NCBI RefSeq assembly: GCF_025517535.1
Contig: NZ_JAOPKC010000009.1
Coordinates: 41,532 to 105,531 of the forward strand
From: Halapricum hydrolyticum
Lineage (GTDB): Archaea > Halobacteriota > Halobacteria > Halobacteriales > Haloarculaceae
DNA: 64,000 nt
Direction: 5' to 3'
Part shown: piece after piece, positions 8,884 through 15,716 of the stretch
How the letters are laid out: the number at the start of each line of letters is the position of its first letter
Position numbering within the stretch: position 1 is the first letter of the stretch
Translations under genes and position numbers: made by a program
Notes under the pieces: model-generated
Databases searched by the model: none
Seen by the model: the letters and a program-made list of their open reading frames with translations, nothing else
Told to the model about the DNA's origin: nothing

Positions 8884-9059
8884 GTCGCCGTCCGCCAGCG
8901 CTAGACGACGGCTGATCTGCCGTCGACATGCAGCGCCCCACGACGGCTGGTTTGCCGTCGACATGCAGCGCCCCACGACGGCTGGTTTGCCGTCGACATG
9001 CAGCGCCCGACGGCGGCTGGTTTGCCGCCGTCCGACAGCGCCCCACGACGGTTGATCCG
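8884..9059 (+). repeat. 35-bp tandem array of stem-forming units after moaA
   Basis: Four full 35-bp units begin at 8906, 8941, 8976 and 9011, flanked by a degenerate half unit (8884-8905) and a partial unit (9046-9059). Each unit starts with a perfect 7-bp inverted repeat around a 6-nt loop (CGACGGC...GCCGTCG). In the fourth unit both arms changed together (CGGCGGC...GCCGCCG), so pairing is kept. The array begins 4 nt after the moaA stop and ends 120 nt before tRNA-Ser. It could act in the moaA 3' UTR or in termination; there is no spacer variation of the kind CRISPR would show. Confidence 0.9.
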
Positions 9060-9087
9060 TTTTGACACGCGGCGGTCGATCCGTTGG

Positions 9088-9096
9088 GCTTATATG
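9088..9096 (+). promoter_or_regulatory. TATA-like box for the tRNA-Ser/ribosomal operon
   Basis: GGCTTATATG is a good haloarchaeal TATA box. It would start transcription near 9115, about 65 nt before tRNA-Ser. The resulting leader includes a GGGGG/CCCCC hairpin (9131-9145), perhaps part of a precursor later removed by RNase P. Confidence 0.45.
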
Positions 9097-9179
9097 CCGG
9101 CACAACAGAGCAGTCACGTACGAATCGTGCAGGGGGACCGGCCCCCGAGTCCGAGAGGGCGCGAGTACACTGCAAGCGA

Positions 9180-9262
9180 GTCGTGGTAGCCAAGCGGCCC
9201 AAGGCGCATGGTTGCTAACCATGTGGCGTCAAGCCTCCGGGGTTCGAATCCCCGCCACGACG
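9180..9262 (+). tRNA. tRNA-Ser (anticodon GCT)
   Basis: The acceptor GTCGTGG (9180-9186) pairs with CCACGAC (9255-9261), with discriminator G at 9262. The anticodon arm CATGG-TTGCTAA-CCATG gives anticodon GCT. A long variable arm and the T-loop GGTTCGAATC are present, as expected for a class II tRNA such as Ser. No intron. It lies 17 nt upstream of the uS13 start and probably shares its transcript. Confidence 0.95.
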
Positions 9263-9279
9263 CTTCACCCAACCCACAC

Positions 9280-9801
9280 ATGAGTGCAGAAGACCCAGAC
9301 GCGGACGTGCCGGAGGACGACGAGGACCTCCAGTACTTCGTCCGCATCGGACAGACGGACCTCGACGGCACCAAGTCGGTCGAGCGTTCGCTGACAGACA
9401 TGAACGGTATCGGCCACCGCGCCGCTCGGATCATCGCCCAGAAGGCGGGCGTCGATCGCCGGGAAACCTTCGGCCGCCTCGACGAAGAGCAGATCGACGA
9501 GATCGTCGAACTGGTCGAAGGGTTCGCCGACGAGGTCCCGGAGTGGCTCGCGAACCATCGCAACGACTTCTTCAGCGGTGAGACGACCCACGAGATCGGT
9601 AACGAGCTCGATCTCACGCGTCGTCAGGACATCAACCGCATGAAGATGATCGACTCCTACAAGGGCGTCCGCCACAAGCGCGGACAGAAAGTCCGTGGCC
9701 AGCGCACCAAGTCCACGGGCCGTACCGAGGGGACGATCGGTGTCAACGTCGAAGCGATCAAAGAAGAACAGGCTGAGGAAGCCGCAGCTGAGGAAGAATA
9801 A
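9280..9801 (+). CDS. rps13: 30S ribosomal protein uS13
   Basis: A 173-residue uS13, a head-region protein of the small subunit that touches the P-site tRNA and the inter-subunit bridge. The N-terminus is an acidic haloarchaeal extension (about 1-18) and the core opens with LQYFVRIGQTDLDGTKSVER; the C-terminal GVRHKRGQKVRGQRT and the GRTEGTIGV segment are the basic rRNA-binding tail. The start is the ATG at 9280; the longer frame would overlap tRNA-Ser. It begins the uS13-uS4-uS11-Rpo3 series, with a 1-nt overlap into uS4 (TAATG). Confidence 0.96.
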   Translation: MSAEDPDADVPEDDEDLQYFVRIGQTDLDGTKSVERSLTDMNGIGHRAARIIAQKAGVDRRETFGRLDEEQIDEIVELVEGFADEVPEWLANHRNDFFSGETTHEIGNELDLTRRQDINRMKMIDSYKGVRHKRGQKVRGQRTKSTGRTEGTIGVNVEAIKEEQAEEAAAEEE

Positions 9802-10313
9802 TGGCACTCGGATCGAACACCAAGTTCTACGAGACTCCGAACCACCCCTACCAGGGTGAGCGGATCGGTGAGGAGACCGGGCTGGTTAGCCAGTACGGTC
9901 TCAAGAACAAAGAGGAACTCTGGCGCGCCCAGTCCGAACTGCGCGGCTATCGCCGCGAGGCCCGAGAACTGCTCGGCCGTGCGGACAGCGGCGACGAGGA
10001 AGCCAGCGAGTTCATCACGCGGCTCAGGCGCCTGGGCATTCTCGGCGAGCAGGACACGCTCGACGACGTCCTGCGGCTGGACGTGACCGACGTGCTCGAA
10101 CGACGGCTCCAGACGGTCGCCTACCGGAAGGGACTGGGCAACACGCCCGATCAGGCCCGGCAGTTCATCGTCCACGGACACGTCACCGTCGACGGTGCCC
10201 GGGTCCAGACCCCCTCGAAGAAGGTCGCAGTCGAGGAGGAGGGCGCGATCGCCTTCGACGAGAACAGTCCACTCGCGGACGAACTCCACCCCGAACGCGC
10301 GGAGGAACAATAA
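9801..10313 (+). CDS. rps4: 30S ribosomal protein uS4
   Basis: A 170-residue archaeal uS4, a primary 16S rRNA binder in the 30S body. The N-terminal GSNTKFYETPNHPYQGERI and the S4 RNA-binding motif (LERRLQTVAYRKGLGNTPDQ, then RQFIVHGHVTVDGARV) are clear. The C-terminus is acidic. The start overlaps the uS13 stop by 1 nt and uS11 begins one base after its stop, so the genes form one translational unit. Confidence 0.96.
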   Translation: MALGSNTKFYETPNHPYQGERIGEETGLVSQYGLKNKEELWRAQSELRGYRREARELLGRADSGDEEASEFITRLRRLGILGEQDTLDDVLRLDVTDVLERRLQTVAYRKGLGNTPDQARQFIVHGHVTVDGARVQTPSKKVAVEEEGAIAFDENSPLADELHPERAEEQ

Positions 10314-10314
10314 C

Positions 10315-10701
10315 ATGGCAGACGAAGACGACAGCAAGTGGGCCATCGCCCACGTGCACGCATCGTTCAACAACACGATCATCACGATCACCGACCTGAC
10401 CGGCGCGGAGACGCTCGCCAAATCCAGCGGCGGGACGGTCGTCAAACAGAACCGCGACGAGGCCTCGCCCTACGCAGCGATGCAGATGGCCGAGACCGTC
10501 GCCGAGGACGCCCAGGCACAGGGCGTCGAGGGCGTTCACGTCCGCGTGCGCGGCCCCGGCGGAAACCTCCAGACCAACCCCGGTCCGGGTGCGCAGGCGA
10601 CGATTCGCGCCCTGGCCCGGGCAGGCCTGGAGATCGGCCGCATCGAGGACGTCACGCCGATTCCACACGACGGTACGCGAAGTCCGAAATCCAGCGGGTA
10701 A
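10315..10701 (+). CDS. rps11: 30S ribosomal protein uS11
   Basis: A 128-residue uS11 of the 30S platform, which contacts mRNA near the E site. Signature segments are WAIAHVHASFNNTIITITDL, GGTVVKQNRDEASPYAAM and VRVRGPGGNLQTNPGPGAQ, with the C-terminal EDVTPIPHDGTRSPK. The start is the ATG at 10315 (MADEDDSKWAIAH); the long upstream in-frame extension overlaps uS4 and is not family-like. Rpo3 follows 6 nt later. Confidence 0.96.
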   Translation: MADEDDSKWAIAHVHASFNNTIITITDLTGAETLAKSSGGTVVKQNRDEASPYAAMQMAETVAEDAQAQGVEGVHVRVRGPGGNLQTNPGPGAQATIRALARAGLEIGRIEDVTPIPHDGTRSPKSSG

Positions 10702-10707
10702 TCTACA

Positions 10708-11457
10708 ATGGCAGACTACGACGTAACGTTCATCGAGCGCGACGACACCGAGGCGCGGTTCCTCGTCCGTGGAGTCACGCCGGCGTTCGCCAACGGCATC
10801 CGCCGGGCGATGATCGCCGACGTGCCCACGTTTAGCATCGATACCGTCCGGTTTATCGAGAACTCCTCGGTGATGTTCGACGAGCAGCTCGCGCTCCGGC
10901 TGGGACTGATCCCGCTGACGACGCCGCTCGGCGGCGAGTTCGACGAGGACGACACCGTCACGCTCGCGCTCGACGTCGAGGGCCCGGAGACAGCCTACTC
11001 CGGCGATCTCGTCTCCAGCGACGACATGGTGCAGCCGGCCGAGGAAGACGTGCCGATCATCGATCTCAAGGACGGTCAGCGTCTGGAGTTGGAGGCCGAC
11101 GCCGTGCTCGGTTACGGTCAGGACCACGCCAAGCATCAGGGTGGCGTGGCCGTCGGATACCGGCACCTCCAGCGCGTCGAGGTGGTCGGCGATCGAGACG
11201 AGTTCCGCGACGACGAACCCGAAATCGTCCGTGGCGTCATTGAGACCGAAGGCGGCGAGCTGGTCCCGACCGAGGAGTTCGACAACGACCTCACCGAGCG
11301 GTACCCTGACAGCGAGGTCGAGGTTCACGACGTCGAGAACGCGTTCGTCTTCGACGTCGAGACCGACGGCTCCTTCGACGTCGACACACTCGTGCAGGCG
11401 GGGATCGATTCGATCCGCGGCCGCGCCGAGGAACTGAAAGAAGCGGTACAGCTATAA
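10708..11457 (+). CDS. rpo3: DNA-directed RNA polymerase subunit Rpo3 (D)
   Basis: A 249-residue archaeal RNA polymerase assembly subunit, equivalent to half of the bacterial alpha dimer; it pairs with Rpo11 and joins Rpo10 at the base of the enzyme. The core FLVRGVTPAFANGIRRAMIADVP segment and LRLGLIPLTTPL are diagnostic. No four-cysteine Fe-S insertion, found in some archaeal Rpo3 proteins, is visible in the middle domain, which is instead acidic. It lies in the classic archaeal uS13-uS4-uS11-Rpo3 order, ahead of tRNA-Leu. Confidence 0.96.
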   Translation: MADYDVTFIERDDTEARFLVRGVTPAFANGIRRAMIADVPTFSIDTVRFIENSSVMFDEQLALRLGLIPLTTPLGGEFDEDDTVTLALDVEGPETAYSGDLVSSDDMVQPAEEDVPIIDLKDGQRLELEADAVLGYGQDHAKHQGGVAVGYRHLQRVEVVGDRDEFRDDEPEIVRGVIETEGGELVPTEEFDNDLTERYPDSEVEVHDVENAFVFDVETDGSFDVDTLVQAGIDSIRGRAEELKEAVQL

Positions 11458-11574
11458 CGATGAAAACTGCCCTTCGTCCCCCACGGCACCCGTCCGCTGC
11501 CCCCAGCGGTGCGAGCGCGACGGACCGCCGGACCGAAAGGGGTTTGAAGGGCCACGAAAAACAGACTAATGCGA

Positions 11575-11659
11575 GCAGGGATAGCCAAGTCTGGCCAACG
11601 GCGCAGCGTTCAGGGCGCTGTCCCGTAGGGGTCCGCAGGTTCAAATCCTGCTCCCTGCA
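11575..11659 (+). tRNA. tRNA-Leu (anticodon CAG)
   Basis: The acceptor GCAGGGA (11575-11581) pairs with TCCCTGC (11652-11658), with discriminator A at 11659. The anticodon arm CAGCG-TTCAGGG-CGCTG gives anticodon CAG. The long variable arm and the T-loop GGTTCAAATC fit a class II tRNA. It sits between Rpo3 and eL18, where haloarchaea commonly carry it, and is likely cut from the operon transcript. Confidence 0.95.
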
Positions 11660-11677
11660 CTTTTCAGGAGGGACGTT

Positions 11678-12028
11678 ATGAGCAAGAGTAACCCGAGACT
11701 CAGTAGTCTCATTGCCGATCTGAAGTCGGCCGCCCGGCAGTCGGGCGGAGATGTCTGGGGCGACGTTGCCGACCGGCTGGAGAAGCCGCGGCGCACCCAC
11801 GCAGAAGTCAACCTGGGACGTATCGAACGGTACGCCCAGGAAGACGAGACCGTGGTCGTTCCAGGCAAAGTGCTCGGCAGTGGTGTCCTGCAAAAGGACG
11901 TCACTGTCGCAGCCGTCGACTTCTCTAGCTCGGCCGAGACAAAGATCGAACAGGTCGGCGAGACCGTCTCGCTCGAACAGGCAGTACAGAACAACCCCGA
12001 CGGATCCAACGTGCGGGTGATTCGATGA
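11678..12028 (+). CDS. rpl18e: 50S ribosomal protein eL18
   Basis: A 116-residue eL18, an archaeal/eukaryotic-specific large-subunit protein. It begins MSKSNPRLSSLIADLKSAAR; the core VNLGRIERYAQEDETVVVPG and KVLGSGVLQKDVTVAAVDFS follow. A good ribosome binding site (GGAGG, 11667-11671) precedes the ATG, consistent with translation after tRNA-Leu is cleaved from the transcript. The stop overlaps the uL13 start by 4 nt. Confidence 0.95.
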   Translation: MSKSNPRLSSLIADLKSAARQSGGDVWGDVADRLEKPRRTHAEVNLGRIERYAQEDETVVVPGKVLGSGVLQKDVTVAAVDFSSSAETKIEQVGETVSLEQAVQNNPDGSNVRVIR

Positions 12029-12462
12029 AAGCAGACACGATCGACGCCGACGTGATCGTCGACGCCCGTGATTGCATCATGGGTCGTGTGGCGAGTCAGG
12101 TCGCCGAACGCGCGATGGATGGGGAGACGATCGCCGTCGTCAACACCGAACGCGCCGTCATCACCGGCCGCGAGGGCGACGTCGTGGCGAAGTATCAGAA
12201 GCGACGCGATATCGGCTCCGATCAGGGGCCGGCCTATCCCAAGCGGCCCGACGGGATCTTCAAGCGCGCGATCCGTGGCATGGTTCCCTACAAGGAGCAG
12301 CAGGGTCGCAAAGCCTTCGAGAACGTCCGCGTGTACGTGGGCAACCCCTACGACGATGAGGGCGAAGTCCTCGAGGGCACGTCGCTGGATCGGCTGTCGA
12401 ACATCAAGTTCGTCGAACTGGACGAACTCTCAAAGAGCCTTGGAGCCAAGGTAACATGGTAA
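12025..12462 (+). CDS. rpl13: 50S ribosomal protein uL13
   Basis: A 145-residue uL13, an early-assembly large-subunit protein. ARDCIMGRVASQVAERAMDG, RAVITGREGDVVAKYQKR and the KRPDGIFKRAIRGMVPYK segment are the conserved core. ATGA overlaps tie it to eL18 upstream, and it overlaps uS9 by 7 nt downstream, so this is a tightly coupled operon. Confidence 0.96.
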   Translation: MKADTIDADVIVDARDCIMGRVASQVAERAMDGETIAVVNTERAVITGREGDVVAKYQKRRDIGSDQGPAYPKRPDGIFKRAIRGMVPYKEQQGRKAFENVRVYVGNPYDDEGEVLEGTSLDRLSNIKFVELDELSKSLGAKVTW

Positions 12463-12854
12463 CGAACACATCAGGCAAGAAGAAGACCGCCGTCGCTCGC
12501 GCGACCGTGAGCGACGGAGAGGGTCGGGTTCGGATCAACTCTCGACCCGTCGAGCTGGTGGAACCGGAGCTGGCACGGCTGAAGATGCTCGAGCCCTTCC
12601 GGATCGCCGACGACGACCTGCGCGAGTCGGTCGACGTCGACGTGACGGTCGAGGGCGGCGGCACGACCGGGCAGGCGGACGCCACCCGAACGGCGATCGC
12701 CCGCGGGCTCGTCCAGCACACGAACGACGCGGAACTGCGCGACGCGTTCATGGAGTTCGACCGCTCGCTGCTGGTCAACGACGTGCGCCAGTCCGAACCC
12801 AAGAAGTGGGGCGGACCTGGTGCCTGTGCGCGCTATCAGAAGTCCTACCGCTAA
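12456..12854 (+). CDS. rps9: 30S ribosomal protein uS9
   Basis: A 132-residue uS9 whose C-terminal tail reaches the P-site tRNA anticodon. KKKTAVARATVSDGEGRVRI starts the core; GGGTTGQADATRTAIARGLV and the terminal PKKWGGPGACARYQKSYR are diagnostic, the last two residues being the Tyr-Arg that ends nearly every uS9. Rpo10 follows after 12 nt. Confidence 0.96.
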   Translation: MVTNTSGKKKTAVARATVSDGEGRVRINSRPVELVEPELARLKMLEPFRIADDDLRESVDVDVTVEGGGTTGQADATRTAIARGLVQHTNDAELRDAFMEFDRSLLVNDVRQSEPKKWGGPGACARYQKSYR

Positions 12855-12866
12855 GGTGATTCAAAT

Positions 12867-13061
12867 ATGATGGTACCGGTCAGGTGTTTCACCTGTGGAA
12901 ACGTCATCGGCGGCGAATGGGAGGAGTTCAAAGAGCGCGCCCGCGAGGGCGATGAAGATCCCGAGGAGGTGCTCGACGAGCTGGGCGTCGAACGACACTG
13001 CTGTCGGCGGATGCTCGTCTCGCACGAGGACCTCGTCGACGTCGTCGCACCGTATCAATGA
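12867..13061 (+). CDS. rpo10: DNA-directed RNA polymerase subunit Rpo10 (N)
   Basis: A 64-residue zinc-bundle subunit that docks Rpo3 and Rpo11 onto the polymerase. The zinc ligands are in VRCFTCGNVIGGEWEEF and RHCCRRMLVSH, an atypical CX2C...CC site shared by the family. Two adjacent ATGs (12867 and 12870) are possible starts. The stop overlaps rpo6 by 4 nt. Confidence 0.96.
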   Translation: MMVPVRCFTCGNVIGGEWEEFKERAREGDEDPEEVLDELGVERHCCRRMLVSHEDLVDVVAPYQ

Positions 13062-13243
13062 TGAGTACACAGCGATACAACCGCTACGAGAAGGCTCGCA
13101 TCATCGGTGCACGAGCGCTGCAGATCGCCCACGGCGCGCCGGTGCTGATCGAGACTGACCAGACCCAGCCGATCCTCATCGCAGCCGAGGAGTACGACGC
13201 TGGCGTCCTTCCCTTCACCGTCAACCGAGGACAACACACATGA
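13058..13243 (+). CDS. rpo6: DNA-directed RNA polymerase subunit Rpo6 (K)
   Basis: A 61-residue Rpo6 (omega/RPB6 homologue), which wraps the C-terminus of the largest subunit. NRYEKARIIGARALQIAHGA and DPILIAAEEYDAG-like text (here TQPILIAAEEYDAG) is the core. It overlaps rpo10 and eno by 4 nt each, so transcription, translation and glycolysis genes share one transcript. Confidence 0.96.
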   Translation: MMSTQRYNRYEKARIIGARALQIAHGAPVLIETDQTQPILIAAEEYDAGVLPFTVNRGQHT

Positions 13244-14439
13244 CACTCATCACCGATATCCGATTGCGACGCGTACTGGATTCACGAGGGAACGCCACCG
13301 TCGAGGCCGACGTCACCACCGAGAGTGGTGGGTTCGGCCGCGCAGCCGCCCCGAGCGGCGCGAGCACGGGCGAACACGAGGCGATCGAACTGCCGGCCCA
13401 CGAGGCGATTGCCAACGCCCGCGAACACGCCGTCCCGCGGCTGGTCGGCGAGGTCTACGCTGGCAGCCAGCGCGACGTCGACGCCGCGCTGCACGCCGCC
13501 GACGGAACCGAGGACTTCTCGGGCATCGGTGCCAACAGCGCGGTCGCGATCAGCATGGCCGCCGCCAAAGCCGGTGCCGACGTGCTCGGCGCACCGCTGT
13601 ATCAGCACCTGGGCGGAACCTTCCGCGGCGATCAGTTCCCGACACCGCTGGGCAACGTCGTCGGCGGCGGCGAGCACGCCGAGGAAGCCACCAACATCCA
13701 GGAGTTCCTCTCGGCCCCCGTAGGCGCGCCGAGCGTCACTGAGGCGGTCTTCGCCAACGCCAAGGTCCACGCTCGCATCGGCGAGCTCCTCGGAGAGAAG
13801 GGCGTCCCCGCCAACAAGGGCGACGAGGGTGCCTGGGCGCCACCGATCGGCGACGACGAAGCCTTCGAGATCGTCGACCAGGCCACTACCGAAGTCGGCG
13901 ACGAACTCGGCTTCGAGATCTCCTTCGGCCTGGACATGGCCGCCGCCGAGATGTACGAAGACGGCGAGTACGTCTACGAGGGCGAGGACAACCGCTCGAC
14001 GGCCGAACAGATCGACTACGTCGTCGAGATGGTCGACGAGTACGACATGGCCTACGTCGAGGACCCCCTCGACGAAAACGACTTCGAGGCCTTCGCCGAA
14101 CTCACCGACCGCGTCAGCGACCGGACGCTCATCTGCGGTGACGATCTGTACGTCACCAACGTCGACCGCCTTCAGGAAGGCATCGACAAGGGCTCCTCGA
14201 ACTCGATTCTCATCAAGCCCAACCAGATCGGCACGCTGTCCGACGCCGTCGACGCCATCGAACTCGGGGCCAAACACGGCATCCAGTCGGTGGTCTCCCA
14301 CCGCTCGGGCGAGACCGAGGACACGACGATCGCCCACCTCGCCGTGGGCGCGGCCGCCCCCTACATCAAGACCGGCACCGTCGCCGGCGAACGCACCGCC
14401 AAGCTGAACGAACTCATCCGCATCGAAGAACAAGCATGA
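13240..14439 (+). CDS. eno: Enolase
   Basis: A 399-residue enolase interconverting 2-phosphoglycerate and phosphoenolpyruvate. The N-terminal RVLDSRGNATVEADV and AAPSGASTGEHEA loop, the metal-ligand segments FGLDMAAAEMY, VEDPLDENDFEAF and LICGDDLYVTN, the catalytic lysine in ILIKPNQIGTLSDA, and SHRSGETEDTTIAHLAVG are all present. The length is near the usual 400-430. The rpo6-eno-uS2 order is typical of haloarchaea. Confidence 0.96.
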   Translation: MTLITDIRLRRVLDSRGNATVEADVTTESGGFGRAAAPSGASTGEHEAIELPAHEAIANAREHAVPRLVGEVYAGSQRDVDAALHAADGTEDFSGIGANSAVAISMAAAKAGADVLGAPLYQHLGGTFRGDQFPTPLGNVVGGGEHAEEATNIQEFLSAPVGAPSVTEAVFANAKVHARIGELLGEKGVPANKGDEGAWAPPIGDDEAFEIVDQATTEVGDELGFEISFGLDMAAAEMYEDGEYVYEGEDNRSTAEQIDYVVEMVDEYDMAYVEDPLDENDFEAFAELTDRVSDRTLICGDDLYVTNVDRLQEGIDKGSSNSILIKPNQIGTLSDAVDAIELGAKHGIQSVVSHRSGETEDTTIAHLAVGAAAPYIKTGTVAGERTAKLNELIRIEEQA

Positions 14440-15233
14440 GTCAGGACGAAGAAGACGACATCGACGAGACTTCGGAGGCCGCCGGCGACGCCGGCGCTGT
14501 CACCGAGACGGAGGAATCGCCGGCGTCCGAGGCCGACGCGCCGACGGACGCTGCGAACGAGCCACAGGCTGCTGAGGAATCCGCAGCCGACGAACCCGAC
14601 ACCGAGGACGAGCAGCCGGCTCTCGACGAGGACGTCATGCCCGAAGGCGAGGAGGCCGACCTCCTCATCCCCGTCGAGGATTACCTCGGAGCAGGGGTCC
14701 ACATCGGGACCCAGCAGAAGACCGCGGACATGGAGCGGTTCATCCACCGCGTCCGCACGGACGGGCTGTACGTGCTGGACGTTTCGATGACCGACTCGCG
14801 GATCCGCACCGCCGCGAACTTCCTCGCGAACTATGACCCCGAGCAGATCCTCGTGGCGTCCTCCCGGCAGTACGGTCGGTTCCCGGCCGAGAAGTTCGCC
14901 GAGGCCGTCGGGGCACGAGCGCGAACGGGCCGGTTTATCCCCGGGACACTCACCAACCCCGACTACGAGGGTTACATCGAGCCCGACGTCGTGGTCGTCA
15001 CGGACCCGATCGGCGACGCCCAGGCCGTCAAGGAAGCCATCACGGTCGGCATCCCGGTCATCGCGATGTGCGACTCGAACAACACGGTCACCAACGTCGA
15101 CCTCGTGGTTCCGACGAACAACAAGGGTCGCAAGGCCCTGAGCGTCGTCTACTGGCTTTTGGCCAACGAGACCCTGGACCGCCGCGGCGCCGAGCCTGCC
15201 TACGCGCTCGAGGACTTCGAGAGCGAGATCTGA
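14436..15233 (+). CDS. rps2: 30S ribosomal protein uS2
   Basis: A 265-residue uS2 with an unusually long, very acidic N-terminal extension (about the first 75 residues are mainly E, D, A, S), a common haloarchaeal adaptation. The conserved core starts at DYLGAGVHIGTQQKT, then FIHRVRTDGLYVLDV, FIPGTLTNPDYEGYIEPDV and MCDSNNTVTNVDLVVPTNN. It overlaps eno by 4 nt and seems to be the last gene of the operon, since a gap of about 95 nt follows. Confidence 0.95.
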   Translation: MSQDEEDDIDETSEAAGDAGAVTETEESPASEADAPTDAANEPQAAEESAADEPDTEDEQPALDEDVMPEGEEADLLIPVEDYLGAGVHIGTQQKTADMERFIHRVRTDGLYVLDVSMTDSRIRTAANFLANYDPEQILVASSRQYGRFPAEKFAEAVGARARTGRFIPGTLTNPDYEGYIEPDVVVVTDPIGDAQAVKEAITVGIPVIAMCDSNNTVTNVDLVVPTNNKGRKALSVVYWLLANETLDRRGAEPAYALEDFESEI

Positions 15234-15327
15234 TCGCGGTTTTTCGAGACGTTTCGTCCGTTCGCGCACTCCGACAGCCACTCGTGTCTCCGAAAGGTTC
15301 ACATGAGCGGTCGGTCAGGTAGCGTGC

Positions 15328-15699
15328 ATGGGAAAAGGAGATACCGTCCTGAACGCTGTAATCGGCGCGGTCGTCACGGTCGTCACGACGTTCATCCCGT
15401 TCTCGCCGGTGCTTGGGGGTGCAGTCGCCGGATACCTCCAGAAGGAGGATTCGTCGACGGCACTCAAAGTCGGTGCGCTCTCGGGAGCGATCGCCATGTT
15501 GCCGTTCTTGCTCGTCGTCGCGCTTCTCGCCGGTGGATTACCGTTCTTGCCGGTGTTTTTCGACGTTCCGGGCGCATTCGCAGGGATCGTCGTCGTGTTC
15601 GTTATCTTCGCCATCCTGGCCTCGGCCGTCTATGTCGTCGGTCTGAGTGCCCTCGGTGGCTATCTCGGCTGGTACGTCGAGAGTGAAACCGACCTGTAG
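15328..15699 (+). CDS. DUF5518-type small membrane protein
   Basis: A 123-residue integral membrane protein. Three or four hydrophobic stretches (about 8-33, 46-72, 78-105) are joined by glycine-rich turns such as SPVLGGAVAGYLQ, a pattern I associate with DUF5518 proteins of haloarchaea. No catalytic motif is visible and the function is unknown. It converges on the RND exporter, the two stops lying 17 nt apart. Confidence 0.7.
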   Translation: MGKGDTVLNAVIGAVVTVVTTFIPFSPVLGGAVAGYLQKEDSSTALKVGALSGAIAMLPFLLVVALLAGGLPFLPVFFDVPGAFAGIVVVFVIFAILASAVYVVGLSALGGYLGWYVESETDL

Positions 15700-15716
15700 C
15701 GCCGTCCGAAAGGCCG

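Noticed and set aside
8884..9059. Tandem array considered as CRISPR
   Set aside because: Units are directly adjacent with no variable spacers, and no cas genes are present; the same holds for 40588-40670 and 49487-49630.
10195..10701. Longer uS11 starting inside uS4
   Set aside because: The N-terminal extension is a frame-shifted copy of the uS4 gene; ATG 10315 gives the normal uS11 length.
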